A stretch of 60,010 nt of DNA from Thermaceae bacterium (GTDB lineage: Bacteria > Deinococcota > Deinococci > Deinococcales > Marinithermaceae): the NCBI GenBank assembly GCA_027067955.1, contig JAMOUW010000008.1, positions 1-60,010 of the forward strand, read 5' to 3'. Positions 52,015 through 60,010 of this stretch are shown one piece after another; the stretch's first letter is position 1, and each line of letters starts with the position of its first letter. The notes under the pieces are model-generated. The model made no database searches and was not told where the DNA came from. It saw nothing but the letters and a program-made list of their open reading frames with translations. The position numbers and the translations under genes were made by a program.

Positions 52015-52422
52015 GGGCAGGAGTATCAGCACCACTCCGATCACCACCAGACTGTCGGCGATGTTGAAAACGGGCCAGAGACCCGGTCCGATGTCCAGGA
52101 AATCGACCACCCAGCCGCGCCCCAGCCGGTCTATGGCGTTGCCTAGCGCGCCGGCGGTAATTAATGAAAGGGAAAAGGCGACCAGCGGCGAGAGGCGGCT
52201 TCGCGCCAGGTAAACGAGCAGCGCGAATCCGACCAATACGCTAAAAGCGCCCAGCAGTACGGTTTTGCCTTTGAAGAGACCGAAGGCCACGCCGGTGTTT
52301 TGCACCAGCGTGAGATAGATCCCGGGCAGCAAGCGGTCGGGAATGGGGTCCAGGAAGCGCAATGCCAGTAACTTGCTGATCTGGTCGGCCGCTATCAGGA
52401 GCGGGATCAGGACGGTGGGCAT
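51994..52422 (-). CDS. lspA: Lipoprotein signal peptidase (signal peptidase II)
   Basis: 142 residues, four membrane helices. Catalytic aspartates are in GNAIDRL (about 102) and FNIADSLV (about 121). It trims prolipoproteins after lipid attachment; the window encodes at least six lipobox proteins that would be substrates. -10 TAGACT (52429-52434, minus) lies 6 nt before the ATG, so it is probably leaderless. Converges with the kinase gene. Confidence 0.95.
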   Translation of the reverse strand: MPTVLIPLLIAADQISKLLALRFLDPIPDRLLPGIYLTLVQNTGVAFGLFKGKTVLLGAFSVLVGFALLVYLARSRLSPLVAFSLSLITAGALGNAIDRLGRGWVVDFLDIGPGLWPVFNIADSLVVIGVVLILLPLGRKRP

Positions 52423-52511
52423 GGGGCGAGTCTAGCACGAGCGCGGGTGGGTATGGTACACTGGCGTTTGCTGGCTTTGGCCCGTGGCCGAAGCGATTCC
52501 CGGAGGACCCT

Positions 52512-52814
52512 ATGTCGAGAGTATGTGAAATTAGCGGAAAAAGGCCCACCGTGGCCCGCAAAATTACCCAGCGCGGCAAGGCGAAGCGTCTGGGCGGCGT
52601 TGGTCGTAAGACCACCGGCATCCACAAGCACTGGCAGGCCCCCAACCTGCGCAAGGTCACCATCCGTGTCGCGGGCAAACCCGTCACCTTCCGCGTGGCC
52701 ATGTCCCACGTGCACAAGGTCTACGAGCTGGCCGAGCGCGCCAAGGGTATGAACCTCGAGGGGCTCTCCGAAAAGCAGATCAAGAACCGCCTGCTTGCAT
52801 TGCTCGACAGGTAA
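52512..52814 (+). CDS. rpmB: 50S ribosomal protein L28
   Basis: 100 residues, the Thermus-type length. MSRVCEISGKRPTVARK, RTTGIHKHW-like region (KTTGIHKHWQAPN) and the basic C-terminal half are diagnostic. Part of the large subunit. SD GGAGGA lies about 6 nt before ATG 52512, so this is a gene with a normal leader. A -10-like TACACT lies about 50 nt upstream. Confidence 0.97.
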   Translation: MSRVCEISGKRPTVARKITQRGKAKRLGGVGRKTTGIHKHWQAPNLRKVTIRVAGKPVTFRVAMSHVHKVYELAERAKGMNLEGLSEKQIKNRLLALLDR

Positions 52815-52829
52815 CACCGCGCTAGTACA

Positions 52830-52855
52830 CCGGCCGGGTGCGTCCCGGCCGGTTT
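52830..52855 (+). terminator. Terminator after rpmB
   Basis: CCGGCCGGG (52830-52838), 5-nt loop, CCCGGCCGG (52844-52852), then TTT. Confidence 0.82.
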
Positions 52856-52875
52856 AGCTGTGCAAGAATAATGTT

Positions 52876-53613
52876 GTGAAGGCTAATCTCAAGCCTGGCT
52901 GGTATGTGCTGATCGCTCTGGTGCTCTACGCCCTGGTAATCACCCTTGCCTGGCGCCACGACCGGGCTGAGCTGCACCGCCTGCGCGCGGCGCTGGCGAG
53001 CGCCCCCCCGGTAACCGCAGCTTCCGGAAAGAGCGCGCACTACACCATGCCGCTACCGGGAGCTTGTTTGCCCCAGGAACCCGAGCATTTGCCAGGATAC
53101 CCGCGCCCCTATCGCAAGGGCGCAAACCAGGGGTTCATTTTTGAAGACGGCGATGCCTGCGTGCCCGTCGTTTACGGCACCGGGGTGGTGGCGGCGCAGC
53201 GCGGGCGTGTACTCAAAGCGGAACACAGATATCGCGAGATGAGCGAGGCCGAGTTTGCGGCCCTCATCGCTGCGGTGGCGGATGGCGCCAGTCCCGAACA
53301 GATGGACCGGCTGCGCGGTCGTGAGGTCTGGATCGAGCACCCGGACGGGCGCATAACCGTTTATGCCCACCTGTCGGCTTTGCGTCCCGACCTGGCCGTG
53401 GGCCAGCTGGTCGAGCGGGGCGAGTGGATAGGATACGTGGGCAACAGCGGCACTAGCGCCGCCGCCCATGGAAGCAGGAAGGGCGCCCGGCTGCTGCTGG
53501 AGATATGGCAGGGGAACGTGGACACCGGCACCTATCTGGGTAAGGGGCTGGATCCCCGCGACAACAAGGACAAGCTCCTCACCCTGGCGCGCGCCCTCTT
53601 CGCGGTACCCTAG
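52876..53613 (+). CDS. M23/LytM-like protein, zinc site degenerate
   Basis: 245 residues with an N-terminal membrane anchor (about 9-26). The M23 beta fold is clear: YPRPYRKGANQGFIFEDG, PVVYGTGVVAAQRGRV, VWIEHPDGRITVYAHLS and GEWIGYVGNSGTS. Three of four zinc/catalytic positions are replaced: the HxxxD motif reads Asn84...Ile88, and the HxH motif near the end reads LLLEI. Only His165 (YAHLS) remains. It is probably a regulator of cell-wall hydrolysis like EnvC or NlpD, not an enzyme. GTG 52876. Confidence 0.8.
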   Translation: MKANLKPGWYVLIALVLYALVITLAWRHDRAELHRLRAALASAPPVTAASGKSAHYTMPLPGACLPQEPEHLPGYPRPYRKGANQGFIFEDGDACVPVVYGTGVVAAQRGRVLKAEHRYREMSEAEFAALIAAVADGASPEQMDRLRGREVWIEHPDGRITVYAHLSALRPDLAVGQLVERGEWIGYVGNSGTSAAAHGSRKGARLLLEIWQGNVDTGTYLGKGLDPRDNKDKLLTLARALFAVP

Positions 53614-53617
53614 TCCC

Positions 53618-54718
53618 ATGCGGGAGGCGCTCGGACAGGTATGGGCCAACCCCTACGTGCGGGTGGCGGTGCTACTTCTGGCAATTTGGCTCGCGGGCTG
53701 GCTGCTGCTGCGTACCGCCTCGGTGTGGGTGGGGTTCCTTATCGCCTACACCCTGGCTTATCTGGCGGATCCTCTGGTCAGCGGGCTCGAGCGCCACAAG
53801 GTGCGGCGTGCCTTTGGGGTGTTGCTGGTTTACGGTCTATTTTTTGTCTTCCTGGGGCTGGCGAGCGTGCTGCTGGCCGAGGTGGTGGTGCAGCTTTCGC
53901 AGCTTTCCGAGCGTATTCCCGACGTGTTGCGTCCGGTAAACGGCTGGATCGAGCGCCTCCCGGGTCTGATGCGCCGCTGGGCGGCGTCCCCCGAGGTGCA
54001 GGCGGTGCTGGCACACACCGCCGACGGCCTGAAAGCGCTCATGCAGGGTTTTTCGACCACGCTGGTGAACTGGCTGGGGGCGCTCCTGGGCCAGGGCGGC
54101 AATCTGATAGCGGGTATGGCTGCGCTGGCCGGCGGCTTGGTGCAGCTTTTCGTCGTCTTCGTGGTGACGGGCTATTTGCTGGTAGATTTTCCACGCATCA
54201 ATGCTTCGCTCGCGGAGGCGCTGCCGCGCCCCTGGCAACCCCTGGCCGCCGAGTTGGCGGGCAAGCTCGACCGCGCTGTAGGCGGTTACATCCGCGGCCA
54301 GCTACTGGTGGCCGCACTGGTGGGGCTGGTTGTGGGCATCGGGCTTGCGCTTCTGGGGGTGCCCATGGCGGCGGCGCTGGGTTTCATCGCCGGCGTCTTC
54401 AACCTGGTGCCCTACCTGGGGGTGGTCGTATCGATCGTGCCTGCGCTGCTGCTGGCGCTTACCGCGGGCGCATGGCAGGCCCTGGGAGTGCTGGCCGTTT
54501 TCCTGATCGCCAATCAGCTCGAGGCCAACGTTTTCTCCCCCTATATCCTGGGTCGTGCCACCGAGCTGCACCCGGTGACGGTGGTCCTTGCGATCCTGGC
54601 CGGCGCCAGCCTTTTTGGTCTTTGGGGGGCGATGCTGGCGGTGCCGACTACGGCCTTCGCCAAGGTGCTATACACCGACTACTATCTGCCGAGCCGGTGT
54701 CACGAACAGGGGTGCTGA
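53618..54718 (+). CDS. PerM/AI-2E exporter-family membrane protein
   Basis: 366 residues with about eight helices arranged as in the PerM (UPF0118) family: N-terminal pair, a soluble segment with LSERIPDVLRPVNGWIERLPG, then FNLVPYLGVVVSIVPALLLAL and the C-terminal GLWGAMLAVPTTAFAKVL. Members export autoinducer-2 or act in Na+/H+ exchange; the substrate is not visible here. TACCCT (53606-53611) lies 6 nt before ATG 53618, which is 4 nt after the M23 stop. Confidence 0.85.
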   Translation: MREALGQVWANPYVRVAVLLLAIWLAGWLLLRTASVWVGFLIAYTLAYLADPLVSGLERHKVRRAFGVLLVYGLFFVFLGLASVLLAEVVVQLSQLSERIPDVLRPVNGWIERLPGLMRRWAASPEVQAVLAHTADGLKALMQGFSTTLVNWLGALLGQGGNLIAGMAALAGGLVQLFVVFVVTGYLLVDFPRINASLAEALPRPWQPLAAELAGKLDRAVGGYIRGQLLVAALVGLVVGIGLALLGVPMAAALGFIAGVFNLVPYLGVVVSIVPALLLALTAGAWQALGVLAVFLIANQLEANVFSPYILGRATELHPVTVVLAILAGASLFGLWGAMLAVPTTAFAKVLYTDYYLPSRCHEQGC

Positions 54719-54732
54719 CGCACCCCTGTTCG
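54703..54732 (+). terminator. 13-bp perfect hairpin at the end of the PerM gene
   Basis: CGAACAGGGGTGC (54703-54715), 4-nt loop, GCACCCCTGTTCG (54720-54732). The loop includes the stop codon (54716-54718). No T run follows; it may be a terminator or part of the repeat just downstream. Confidence 0.65.
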
Positions 54733-54785
54733 GCTCGTGGCATGTGGTGGAAAATTCCATAAGCTACAGGCCACCAGCTACATGC
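54733..54785. repeat. Dispersed repeat, copy B
   Basis: GCTCGTGG near the left end and AAGCTACAGGCCAC...AGCTAC (54761-54781) on the right match copy A at 18085-18145. Internal bases differ. Lies between convergent genes, a usual place for REP-like elements. Confidence 0.6.
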
Positions 54786-56408
54786 TTAGGCTTCCTCCCA
54801 CTTCCAATCCTTGAACTGCTCGCGAAGCTTCGCCTTCATAAACTTGCCCGTGCTGGTGCGAGGAATTTCCTCCACGAAGACGATGGCCTCGGGGATCCAC
54901 CACTTGGCGAACTTGGGAGCCAGGAATTCACGCAGTTCCTCGGCGCTCAGCTGTTCGCCTTCCCGCAGCACCACCGCTGCCAGCGGCCGCTCCGCCCACT
55001 TGGGGTGGGGAACGGCGATCACCGCGGCCTCGGCCACCGCTGGATGGCTCATGAGCGCGTTCTCGAGGTCTTGCGAGCTGATCCACTCGCCCCCCGACTT
55101 GATGAGGTCCTTGGTGCGGTCGGTGATCTTGACGTAGCCCTCGGAATCTATGGTCACCACGTCACCGGTGCGGAACCATCCGTCTGCGGTCCATTTGTCG
55201 GTTTCCGAGGGAAGGTTGTGGTAGCTTGCCGCAACCCAGGCGCCACGGATCTGTAGCTCGCCCATCGTTTTGCCGTCCCAGGGGGCCTCGCCGTCGTCCG
55301 TGACCGCGCGCACCTCGACCAGCGGCACCGGCAGGCCCTGCTTAGCGCGATAGGCGTACCGGGCGTCCTCGTCCAACTGCATGAGGTGCGGTTTCAGCAG
55401 GCTTACCGTGCCCAGGGGGCTGGTTTCGGTCATGCCCCAGGCGTGGATGACCCGCAGGTTGTGCCGGTCGAAGGCGCGTATCAGGCTTTCGGGCGCTGCC
55501 GAGCCGCCCACCACCATACGCATTCCGGGCACCAGTTTCCAGCGGTCGGGATTCTTTTCGAGCTCCTGCAAGATGCCCAGCCAGATCGTGGGCACGCCCG
55601 CGGTGGCGGTCACGCGCTCGCGCTCGTAGAGGTCGAGCAGACTTTCGGCGTCCAGGAAGGGGCCTGGGTGCACCTGCTTGGTCCCGGTCATCACCGCCGC
55701 GTAGGGCAGCCCCCAGGCGTTGACGTGGAACATCGGCACCACCGGGAGGAAGACGTCGTGCATCGAGAGCGAAAGCGAGTCGGGCAGGGCGATGCCGAAG
55801 GAGTGCAGGATGGTTGAGCGATGGGTGTACACCACTCCCTTGGGGCGCCCCGTGGTCCCCGAGGTGTAGCACATTCCCAGGGCGTCGTTTTCGTCCAGGT
55901 CGGGATAACTGAAGCGGCCCTCGGCGGTGTCTAGAAACTGCTCGTAGTCCATGAACCCTTCGGGTACTGGTTGTTTGCTCAGGGGCACGACAATGATTTC
56001 CTCGACGTTCGGAATGTGCTCGCGAATGGCCAGTACCAGCTTGAGGAGCACGTCGTCCACTATCAGGAAGCGGTCGCCACCGTGGTTGATGATATAAGCG
56101 ATGTCGCTGGGGTGCAGGCGCAGGTTGAGGGTATGCAGCACTCCCCCGGAGATGGGCACCCCGAAGTAGGCCTCCAGGTGGGCATAGTGGTTCCACATCA
56201 GCGTGCCCACACGGTCACCCTTCTTGAGCCCCAGTTTGAGGAGCGCTTCGGCCAGCGCCTTGCTGCGCTTGTAGAAGTCGCCGTAGGTGTAGCGGTGCAG
56301 TGATTTGTCGGGCAGGCGGCTCACCACCTCCACCCGGGGGAATAGTTTGCCGGCGCGCTCGAGCAGATGCGGCAACGTCAGGGGGAAGTTCATCATGGTT
56401 CCTTGCAT
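54786..56408 (-). CDS. Long-chain fatty acyl-CoA synthetase
   Basis: 540 residues, equal in size to Thermus long-chain acyl-CoA synthetase. P-loop YTSGTTGRPKGV (about 183-194), the linker motif WFRTGDVVTIDSEGYVKITDR, and C-terminal RTSTGKFMKAKLRE with the catalytic Lys. It activates fatty acids to acyl-CoA via acyl-AMP. SD AAGGAGG lies 7 nt before ATG 56408; upstream in-frame codons are ignored. Confidence 0.93.
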   Translation of the reverse strand: MQGTMMNFPLTLPHLLERAGKLFPRVEVVSRLPDKSLHRYTYGDFYKRSKALAEALLKLGLKKGDRVGTLMWNHYAHLEAYFGVPISGGVLHTLNLRLHPSDIAYIINHGGDRFLIVDDVLLKLVLAIREHIPNVEEIIVVPLSKQPVPEGFMDYEQFLDTAEGRFSYPDLDENDALGMCYTSGTTGRPKGVVYTHRSTILHSFGIALPDSLSLSMHDVFLPVVPMFHVNAWGLPYAAVMTGTKQVHPGPFLDAESLLDLYERERVTATAGVPTIWLGILQELEKNPDRWKLVPGMRMVVGGSAAPESLIRAFDRHNLRVIHAWGMTETSPLGTVSLLKPHLMQLDEDARYAYRAKQGLPVPLVEVRAVTDDGEAPWDGKTMGELQIRGAWVAASYHNLPSETDKWTADGWFRTGDVVTIDSEGYVKITDRTKDLIKSGGEWISSQDLENALMSHPAVAEAAVIAVPHPKWAERPLAAVVLREGEQLSAEELREFLAPKFAKWWIPEAIVFVEEIPRTSTGKFMKAKLREQFKDWKWEEA

Positions 56409-56505
56409 GGCGTCCTCCTTTTTTCGTTTCCTGAGCCACATTTTACACGGGTCCATGGATAGGGCCGGTCTCCGCGATGGAAACCGGCCCTGGGCGCCGC
56501 CCTGC

Positions 56506-56958
56506 TCAAACCGCCTGGACTTCGGGCCAGAGCTCGCGCAGTTCACGGGGCAGGATGCGCACGATGTCTTCTATCTCGCCTTCGCTCACGCGCCGCGCCA
56601 GAACCCGGAATACAGCCTGAGCTATCCGCTCTGGGTCGGTGCCCGACTCACCGAAGCGGGTGTGCTTGAAGTATCTGTTGATGTGGCGCAGGAAATCTTC
56701 CTTGCGCCGGGCCTTTACCGGCTTCCCGGATGGATCCCAGCCCTCGTAGTAAAAGCCGCGAATCAGCATGGGCAGCTGGGCTCCCAGCTGCGCCGTTTCC
56801 TCGATCGTCAGGCGATCGCGCAAGGCGTGCAGCACCGCCCGCAGCGCCAGATAGGCGCTATGCCGGTCGTCGGTTCCCAGCTCCTGCATGACCTCCTTAA
56901 GCCAGGCGTGCGTTTTTTGCAGGGTGGTATCGAAGACGGCCAGTCCGGTGGCAGCCAT
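56506..56958 (-). CDS. DUF2267 protein
   Basis: 150 residues. AYLALRAVLHALRDRLTIEE, QLGAQLPMLIRGFYYEGWDP and the late HRINRY-like FLRHINRYF segments match DUF2267. All helical, cytoplasmic, function unknown in the family. ATG 56958 has a G-rich ribosome site (AAGGGGGTG). The gene lies upstream of the acyl-CoA synthetase on the same strand, with a hairpin (56461-56491) in between. Confidence 0.85.
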   Translation of the reverse strand: MAATGLAVFDTTLQKTHAWLKEVMQELGTDDRHSAYLALRAVLHALRDRLTIEETAQLGAQLPMLIRGFYYEGWDPSGKPVKARRKEDFLRHINRYFKHTRFGESGTDPERIAQAVFRVLARRVSEGEIEDIVRILPRELRELWPEVQAV

Positions 56959-57087
56959 ACCGTTCACCCCCTTTCTTCGACCTATATATTATATAATGTG
57001 CGCGCCAGTATATCAAGCCCCTACCAGCAGGCCTAAACCGCGGCGCCTTGCCGGGGACAGACGCGACGAGACTGCGGAAGGCTGGGC

Positions 57088-59559
57088 CTACGGAATCGAA
57101 AACACCCTGATTTCGTCATAGAAGACTTCTTTTGCCGGCCACGCGCTGGTAACGGCAAATCCTCCAATGCTGTAAGGATCGTGGGAACTTACCGGAAGCG
57201 GCTCTTCGGCCGCGACCTGTTTTCCGTTGATCCATACACTAGCCACCTTCCTGTTGCGATCGAGGACGTATTTTATCGTGATCCATTCATATGGATTCCA
57301 GTGGCCCACCGTGAGGGTGCCGCTGGCGGTGCCTAGGTGGATCTCGCCGCTACCATGATCGAAGCCAACGCCCCAATAGGAGCTCCAACTTCCGCAAGTT
57401 TCGCAGATGAAGCCAGGATGGTCCACGTAGTTCGAAGCCCGGCCGTTGAAGTAGACGGAGTATTCCACGCCAAGCACCGGAGCATTGCTCTTTATGGTCC
57501 GGGCCATGACCGCCGACCAGCCTCTTCTGCCGAGTACACGGAAGGACTTGTCCCCCGATGCAGAAATCTTGTCGGTGACGTATTGCTGCCTGGTTCCGGC
57601 TCCGGAGTAGACGACGTGCCACTTCGACGGGAAACTACCGGTTTTGTACGATTCGAAACCGTCGGCCCAAATCATTGTCGGGTCGCTCGGAGGACGGGAT
57701 AGCTCTACGCTGCAGGCCACCGCGTAGTGGTCCATGCCGTCTATGTGAAGATTGCAAGGCGCCCACCAATCCGATATCCACCAGTCCTCGTCCAGGGCAT
57801 GGCGGTCGCCGGTCCCGTTCAGCACGTGGCAGACCGCGGAGTTTACCAGGCCGCCGGTTGCGAGCACGTGGTCGAACGATGCGTCAAATGCCGCGTGCCT
57901 GGTTGTTGGATCGTTGTCTTTGCGCAACGCTTCCAGCGCGTTGAGGTCCCGGGGTTCTATGCTGGCATCCGTCGCGGGCGCGCCGGGGTCGCCCAGTGGA
58001 TTTTGCCAGTCGGCCATCCACCTGAACCGTTCCCTGTCGGTCTTGGTTGGTGAAAAAATGGGTTCGGGGAAGTCGAAGTACGGTGGGAAAGAAAACGGCG
58101 GCATTATTCCAGCGTGGAGAGGCGCACCGCCTTTGACAGGGTCAATGTTAAAGTCTCCCGCCAGCAAGGCGGCGGTTTGCGGAACCAGCTGCCAGCTCGG
58201 GGTGGCGGTTTCGCTCCCGCAGTTGTAGCAGACGGCTATGCCCAGCCGTTGCAGGAGCGCGAGCAGCTGTTCTTCGCGGCAGTATGCGCCATGGACGACG
58301 CCGCCTGTCGCCGTGCGAACGGACACCGCCTTGAAACTCACCCCGTTTTTTGCGGTTAGGGATGTCCAGACCCCGCCGGTGTCTTTTTCCCCCTCGTACT
58401 TCGCGCAGTAATCGCGCGCAAAATCGTCCGCCCCCTCATCCGGTACCAGGGGTCTCTCGCCTACCAGCGGATCGCCAACAATGGTGCCGCCCCCTGGGTG
58501 CTCGGTAGACCTGTGGAACATGATGGTCTTCCATGCAATTCCTTCATAGCGGGCTCCGTTCGGGTAGCTGGAATATATGTATTCATAGCTATCGGGCAGC
58601 ATTACAGGCAGCTGCAGCCTGCCATCATAAAGATCTTGGAAGAAAATAATATCGGGCTTGAGGGCGCTCAGGTTATTGACGATCCGCTGTGCGGCTACAT
58701 CGCTGGTGAGCTTGCCCTGCCATGCCGGCGCGATGGCGTCGGCGCCGCCAACGTTCGCCGTAAGCAGCCTGAACCCCTCGGCGCCTTTGGACGGCCAGGT
58801 ATCCGCCACCCTTTCCATTCTGAAATTTGCCCTGTTCCAGATGTATCCGCTTGGGGGGCGGCATATATAACCCCTGAGACTGGCCGGAAACGCCCTTTGC
58901 AAGGTCGGGCCGGCGTAGAACGAGCCCCCCTGTTCTTCACAGGCCTTTTTCACGGAGTCGTACGCCATTGCTCTAACGGCAACCGTTGCAATACCGGACC
59001 CCGCCAGCGGCAGGGGAATGTACGTTCTTCCGGAGGACAACGTCCGGGCGGCGGGGATCACGTGCAGGTTCGCGGTGCTGGCATCTGCCCCGGCAAAACC
59101 GCCATCCAAGACAACCGCCTCCAGAACGTAATTACCGTCCCGCCATTCCGGCAGGGACCTGTCGAGCGCCTCGTCCGGTAGAACGATCCTCACCGGGATC
59201 GGGGCCCGGTCCGGGTAGGAGATGTTCCATGAATATTTCGAATACCTTACACGGTCTTTCCGGCTGCCCGCGTTTGCGACGGAAAAATTTACCCTTAAGA
59301 TGCCGATGTTCGCAGTCTGACCGGAGCGCAAGGCCCCCCTGGGAACGTGCAGCTCGGCGCCGCCGGTAGCGAGAATCACCCCTCCGTTTTTATCCACGAT
59401 ACCGGTTCCGTGGCGTCCCACCACGGGGAGGTTTTCCCACGCATCTTTGCCGTCTTCGCTTACGGTTGGTGGGGCGCCCGGCTTCTGGTTGCAGCTATTG
59501 AAAACAAAAGCCAGCGCCAGCATTGCCACAAGCAGGGTGAGGGCATGCGGTTTTTTCAT
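57088..59559 (-). CDS. 823-residue lipoprotein with EEP (endonuclease/phosphatase) and LamG-like domains
   Basis: Lipobox FNSC (Cys23). Residues about 60-240 form a beta-rich region. From about 262 is an endonuclease/exonuclease/phosphatase domain: RLLTANVGG (Asn269), IIFFQDL (Asp309 where Glu is usual), AALLAGDFNIDP (468-474), ASFDHVL (about 560-566) and MDHYAVAC (His611). The last ~190 residues, from MIWADGFESY, look like a concanavalin/LamG-type carbohydrate-binding domain (GVEYSVYFNGRA, WITIKYVLDRNRKVASVWINGK). It may be a surface nuclease or phosphodiesterase. SD GGAGG lies before ATG 59559. Confidence 0.8.
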   Translation of the reverse strand: MKKPHALTLLVAMLALAFVFNSCNQKPGAPPTVSEDGKDAWENLPVVGRHGTGIVDKNGGVILATGGAELHVPRGALRSGQTANIGILRVNFSVANAGSRKDRVRYSKYSWNISYPDRAPIPVRIVLPDEALDRSLPEWRDGNYVLEAVVLDGGFAGADASTANLHVIPAARTLSSGRTYIPLPLAGSGIATVAVRAMAYDSVKKACEEQGGSFYAGPTLQRAFPASLRGYICRPPSGYIWNRANFRMERVADTWPSKGAEGFRLLTANVGGADAIAPAWQGKLTSDVAAQRIVNNLSALKPDIIFFQDLYDGRLQLPVMLPDSYEYIYSSYPNGARYEGIAWKTIMFHRSTEHPGGGTIVGDPLVGERPLVPDEGADDFARDYCAKYEGEKDTGGVWTSLTAKNGVSFKAVSVRTATGGVVHGAYCREEQLLALLQRLGIAVCYNCGSETATPSWQLVPQTAALLAGDFNIDPVKGGAPLHAGIMPPFSFPPYFDFPEPIFSPTKTDRERFRWMADWQNPLGDPGAPATDASIEPRDLNALEALRKDNDPTTRHAAFDASFDHVLATGGLVNSAVCHVLNGTGDRHALDEDWWISDWWAPCNLHIDGMDHYAVACSVELSRPPSDPTMIWADGFESYKTGSFPSKWHVVYSGAGTRQQYVTDKISASGDKSFRVLGRRGWSAVMARTIKSNAPVLGVEYSVYFNGRASNYVDHPGFICETCGSWSSYWGVGFDHGSGEIHLGTASGTLTVGHWNPYEWITIKYVLDRNRKVASVWINGKQVAAEEPLPVSSHDPYSIGGFAVTSAWPAKEVFYDEIRVFSIP

Positions 59560-59586
59560 AATAGACCTCCAGCTGGTTCATTCCAG

Positions 59587-59614
59587 AATATAACAAGTCG
59601 CTCTGACCGGTCAA
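59587..59614 (-). promoter_or_regulatory. Promoter of the EEP lipoprotein gene
   Basis: Minus strand: -35 TTGACC (59609-59614), 16 bp, -10 TATATT (59587-59592), then about 25 nt to the ATG. The -35 overlaps the palindrome TGACCGGTCA (59604-59613). Confidence 0.65.
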
Positions 59615-59639
59615 GTGGCGGTTCTTATTGAGTGATATG

Positions 59640-59894
59640 AACGATGCCAGGGTGTCACGACGGACTTTCGGGGACGAGTTCTACACCCGTCCCCTACCTT
59701 CACGGGTCCCCGAGCTGCAAAGGGAGCTAGATGCTTACCTTGACTACTACAACCGCAGGAGGCCGCACCGGGCCCTGAGCGGGCTCGCACCCCTGGAGTA
59801 CTTAGCTGCGATGCAAGCTGCCTATACCGCAACCGGAAAGCTGCTGGGTAAGCTGGTAGAGGAGCTGGTCCCCCTGGAGTCTCAGATGTATTGA
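59640..59894 (+). pseudogene. Transposase C-terminal remnant (IS3/IS481-type integrase core)
   Basis: About 84 codons resembling the end of an rve-type transposase: TFGDEFYTRP, then LDAYLDYYNRRRPHRALSGLAPLEYLA, where Tyr-Asn-x-x-Arg-Pro-His is the family hallmark near the last catalytic Glu. The N-terminal three quarters and both IS ends are missing on the left. It is a relic, probably not mobile. Confidence 0.8.
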
Positions 59895-59937
59895 CCGATT
59901 ACACCCCCTTGACTCACCCCCTCCCCTTTGATATCTT
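59895..59937 (+). promoter_or_regulatory. Strong promoter at the right edge with CCGATTACA element
   Basis: CCGATTACA (59895-59903), 5 nt, -35 TTGACT (59909-59914), 17 bp, -10 TATCTT (59932-59937). The same arrangement occurs at the tRNA-Met and tRNA-Gln/Glu promoters, so a stable RNA (rRNA or tRNA) or ribosomal operon probably starts to the right of this window. The remaining 73 bases look like a leader. Confidence 0.75.
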
Positions 59938-60010
59938 GAGTCTTGCGCCCAGTAAGGACCACGGTCCTCTACCCGGCGCACGGATCTTGAAAGGTGGCGT
60001 GACGTAAGTA

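Overview
ORGANISM. Most of the window is GC-rich, tightly packed bacterial DNA of the Deinococcota type, most likely family Thermaceae. Supporting signs are an Asp aminotransferase of the Thermus class (Lys234), a long-chain acyl-CoA synthetase, a norC-norB-small membrane protein-nirS denitrification cluster, and many start codons 5-7 nt downstream of a -10 box (leaderless mRNAs, common in Deinococcus/Thermus). A NirS-type denitrifier such as Oceanithermus or Marinithermus fits, but the genus is an inference. Three stretches are clearly more AT-rich and look acquired: 1-3800, about 34480-34870 and about 44600-48600.

LAYOUT. 1-9.5 kb is a surface-polysaccharide locus: polymerase and flippase (minus strand, AT-rich), then aminotransferase, phosphoglycosyl transferase, 4,6-dehydratase and a sugar-1-P nucleotidyltransferase. 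The last gene lies between two copies of a perfect 226-bp direct repeat. A Wzz-like coiled-coil protein follows at 11.9 kb. 9.7-11.4 kb has an MFS transporter, an ABM-fold protein and tRNA-Met. 13.9-20.9 kb has two TPR proteins, birA-bioY under a BirA-type operator, a nicotinamidase-like hydrolase, a DNA glycosylase and a PfkB kinase. 21-24.8 kb has two tandem paralogous lipoproteins and a glutamate-receptor-like channel. 24.9-26.7 kb has an acyltransferase, a degenerate SDR and nrdR.

26.8-32.5 kb is the denitrification block: norC, norB, a NorH-like protein, a membrane-anchored cytochrome c, nirS, and a convergent Crp/Fnr regulator. These would reduce nitrite to NO and NO to N2O. No heme d1 synthesis genes are present here. 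32.5-34.1 kb has tRNA-Val, trxB behind a CsoR/CstR-like palindrome, and a Gln-Glu-Glu tRNA cluster. 34.8-37.1 kb has a lipoprotein and a convergent, overlapping restriction-modification pair. 37.7-42.4 kb has a FetB-like permease, ndk, a dead M16 peptidase homologue and an ABC exporter.

42.4-48.2 kb is the most accessory part: four overlapping minus-strand genes (unknown, winged helix, PD-(D/E)XK nuclease, unknown), followed by two large paralogous low-GC lipoproteins behind a palindromic operator. 48.6-59.6 kb holds aspC, a ferritin-like protein with a Gly/His tail, an orphan histidine kinase, lspA, rpmB, a degenerate M23 protein, a PerM-family protein, acyl-CoA synthetase, a DUF2267 protein and an 823-residue lipoprotein with an EEP domain. 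A transposase remnant and a strong promoter end the window.

CROSS-CUTTING SIGNALS. The 9-bp motif CCGATTACA lies exactly 5 bp upstream of the -35 box at three promoters: tRNA-Met, the tRNA-Gln/Glu/Glu cluster, and the promoter at the right edge. It looks like a stable-RNA upstream activating element. About a dozen genes share the leaderless -10/start arrangement.
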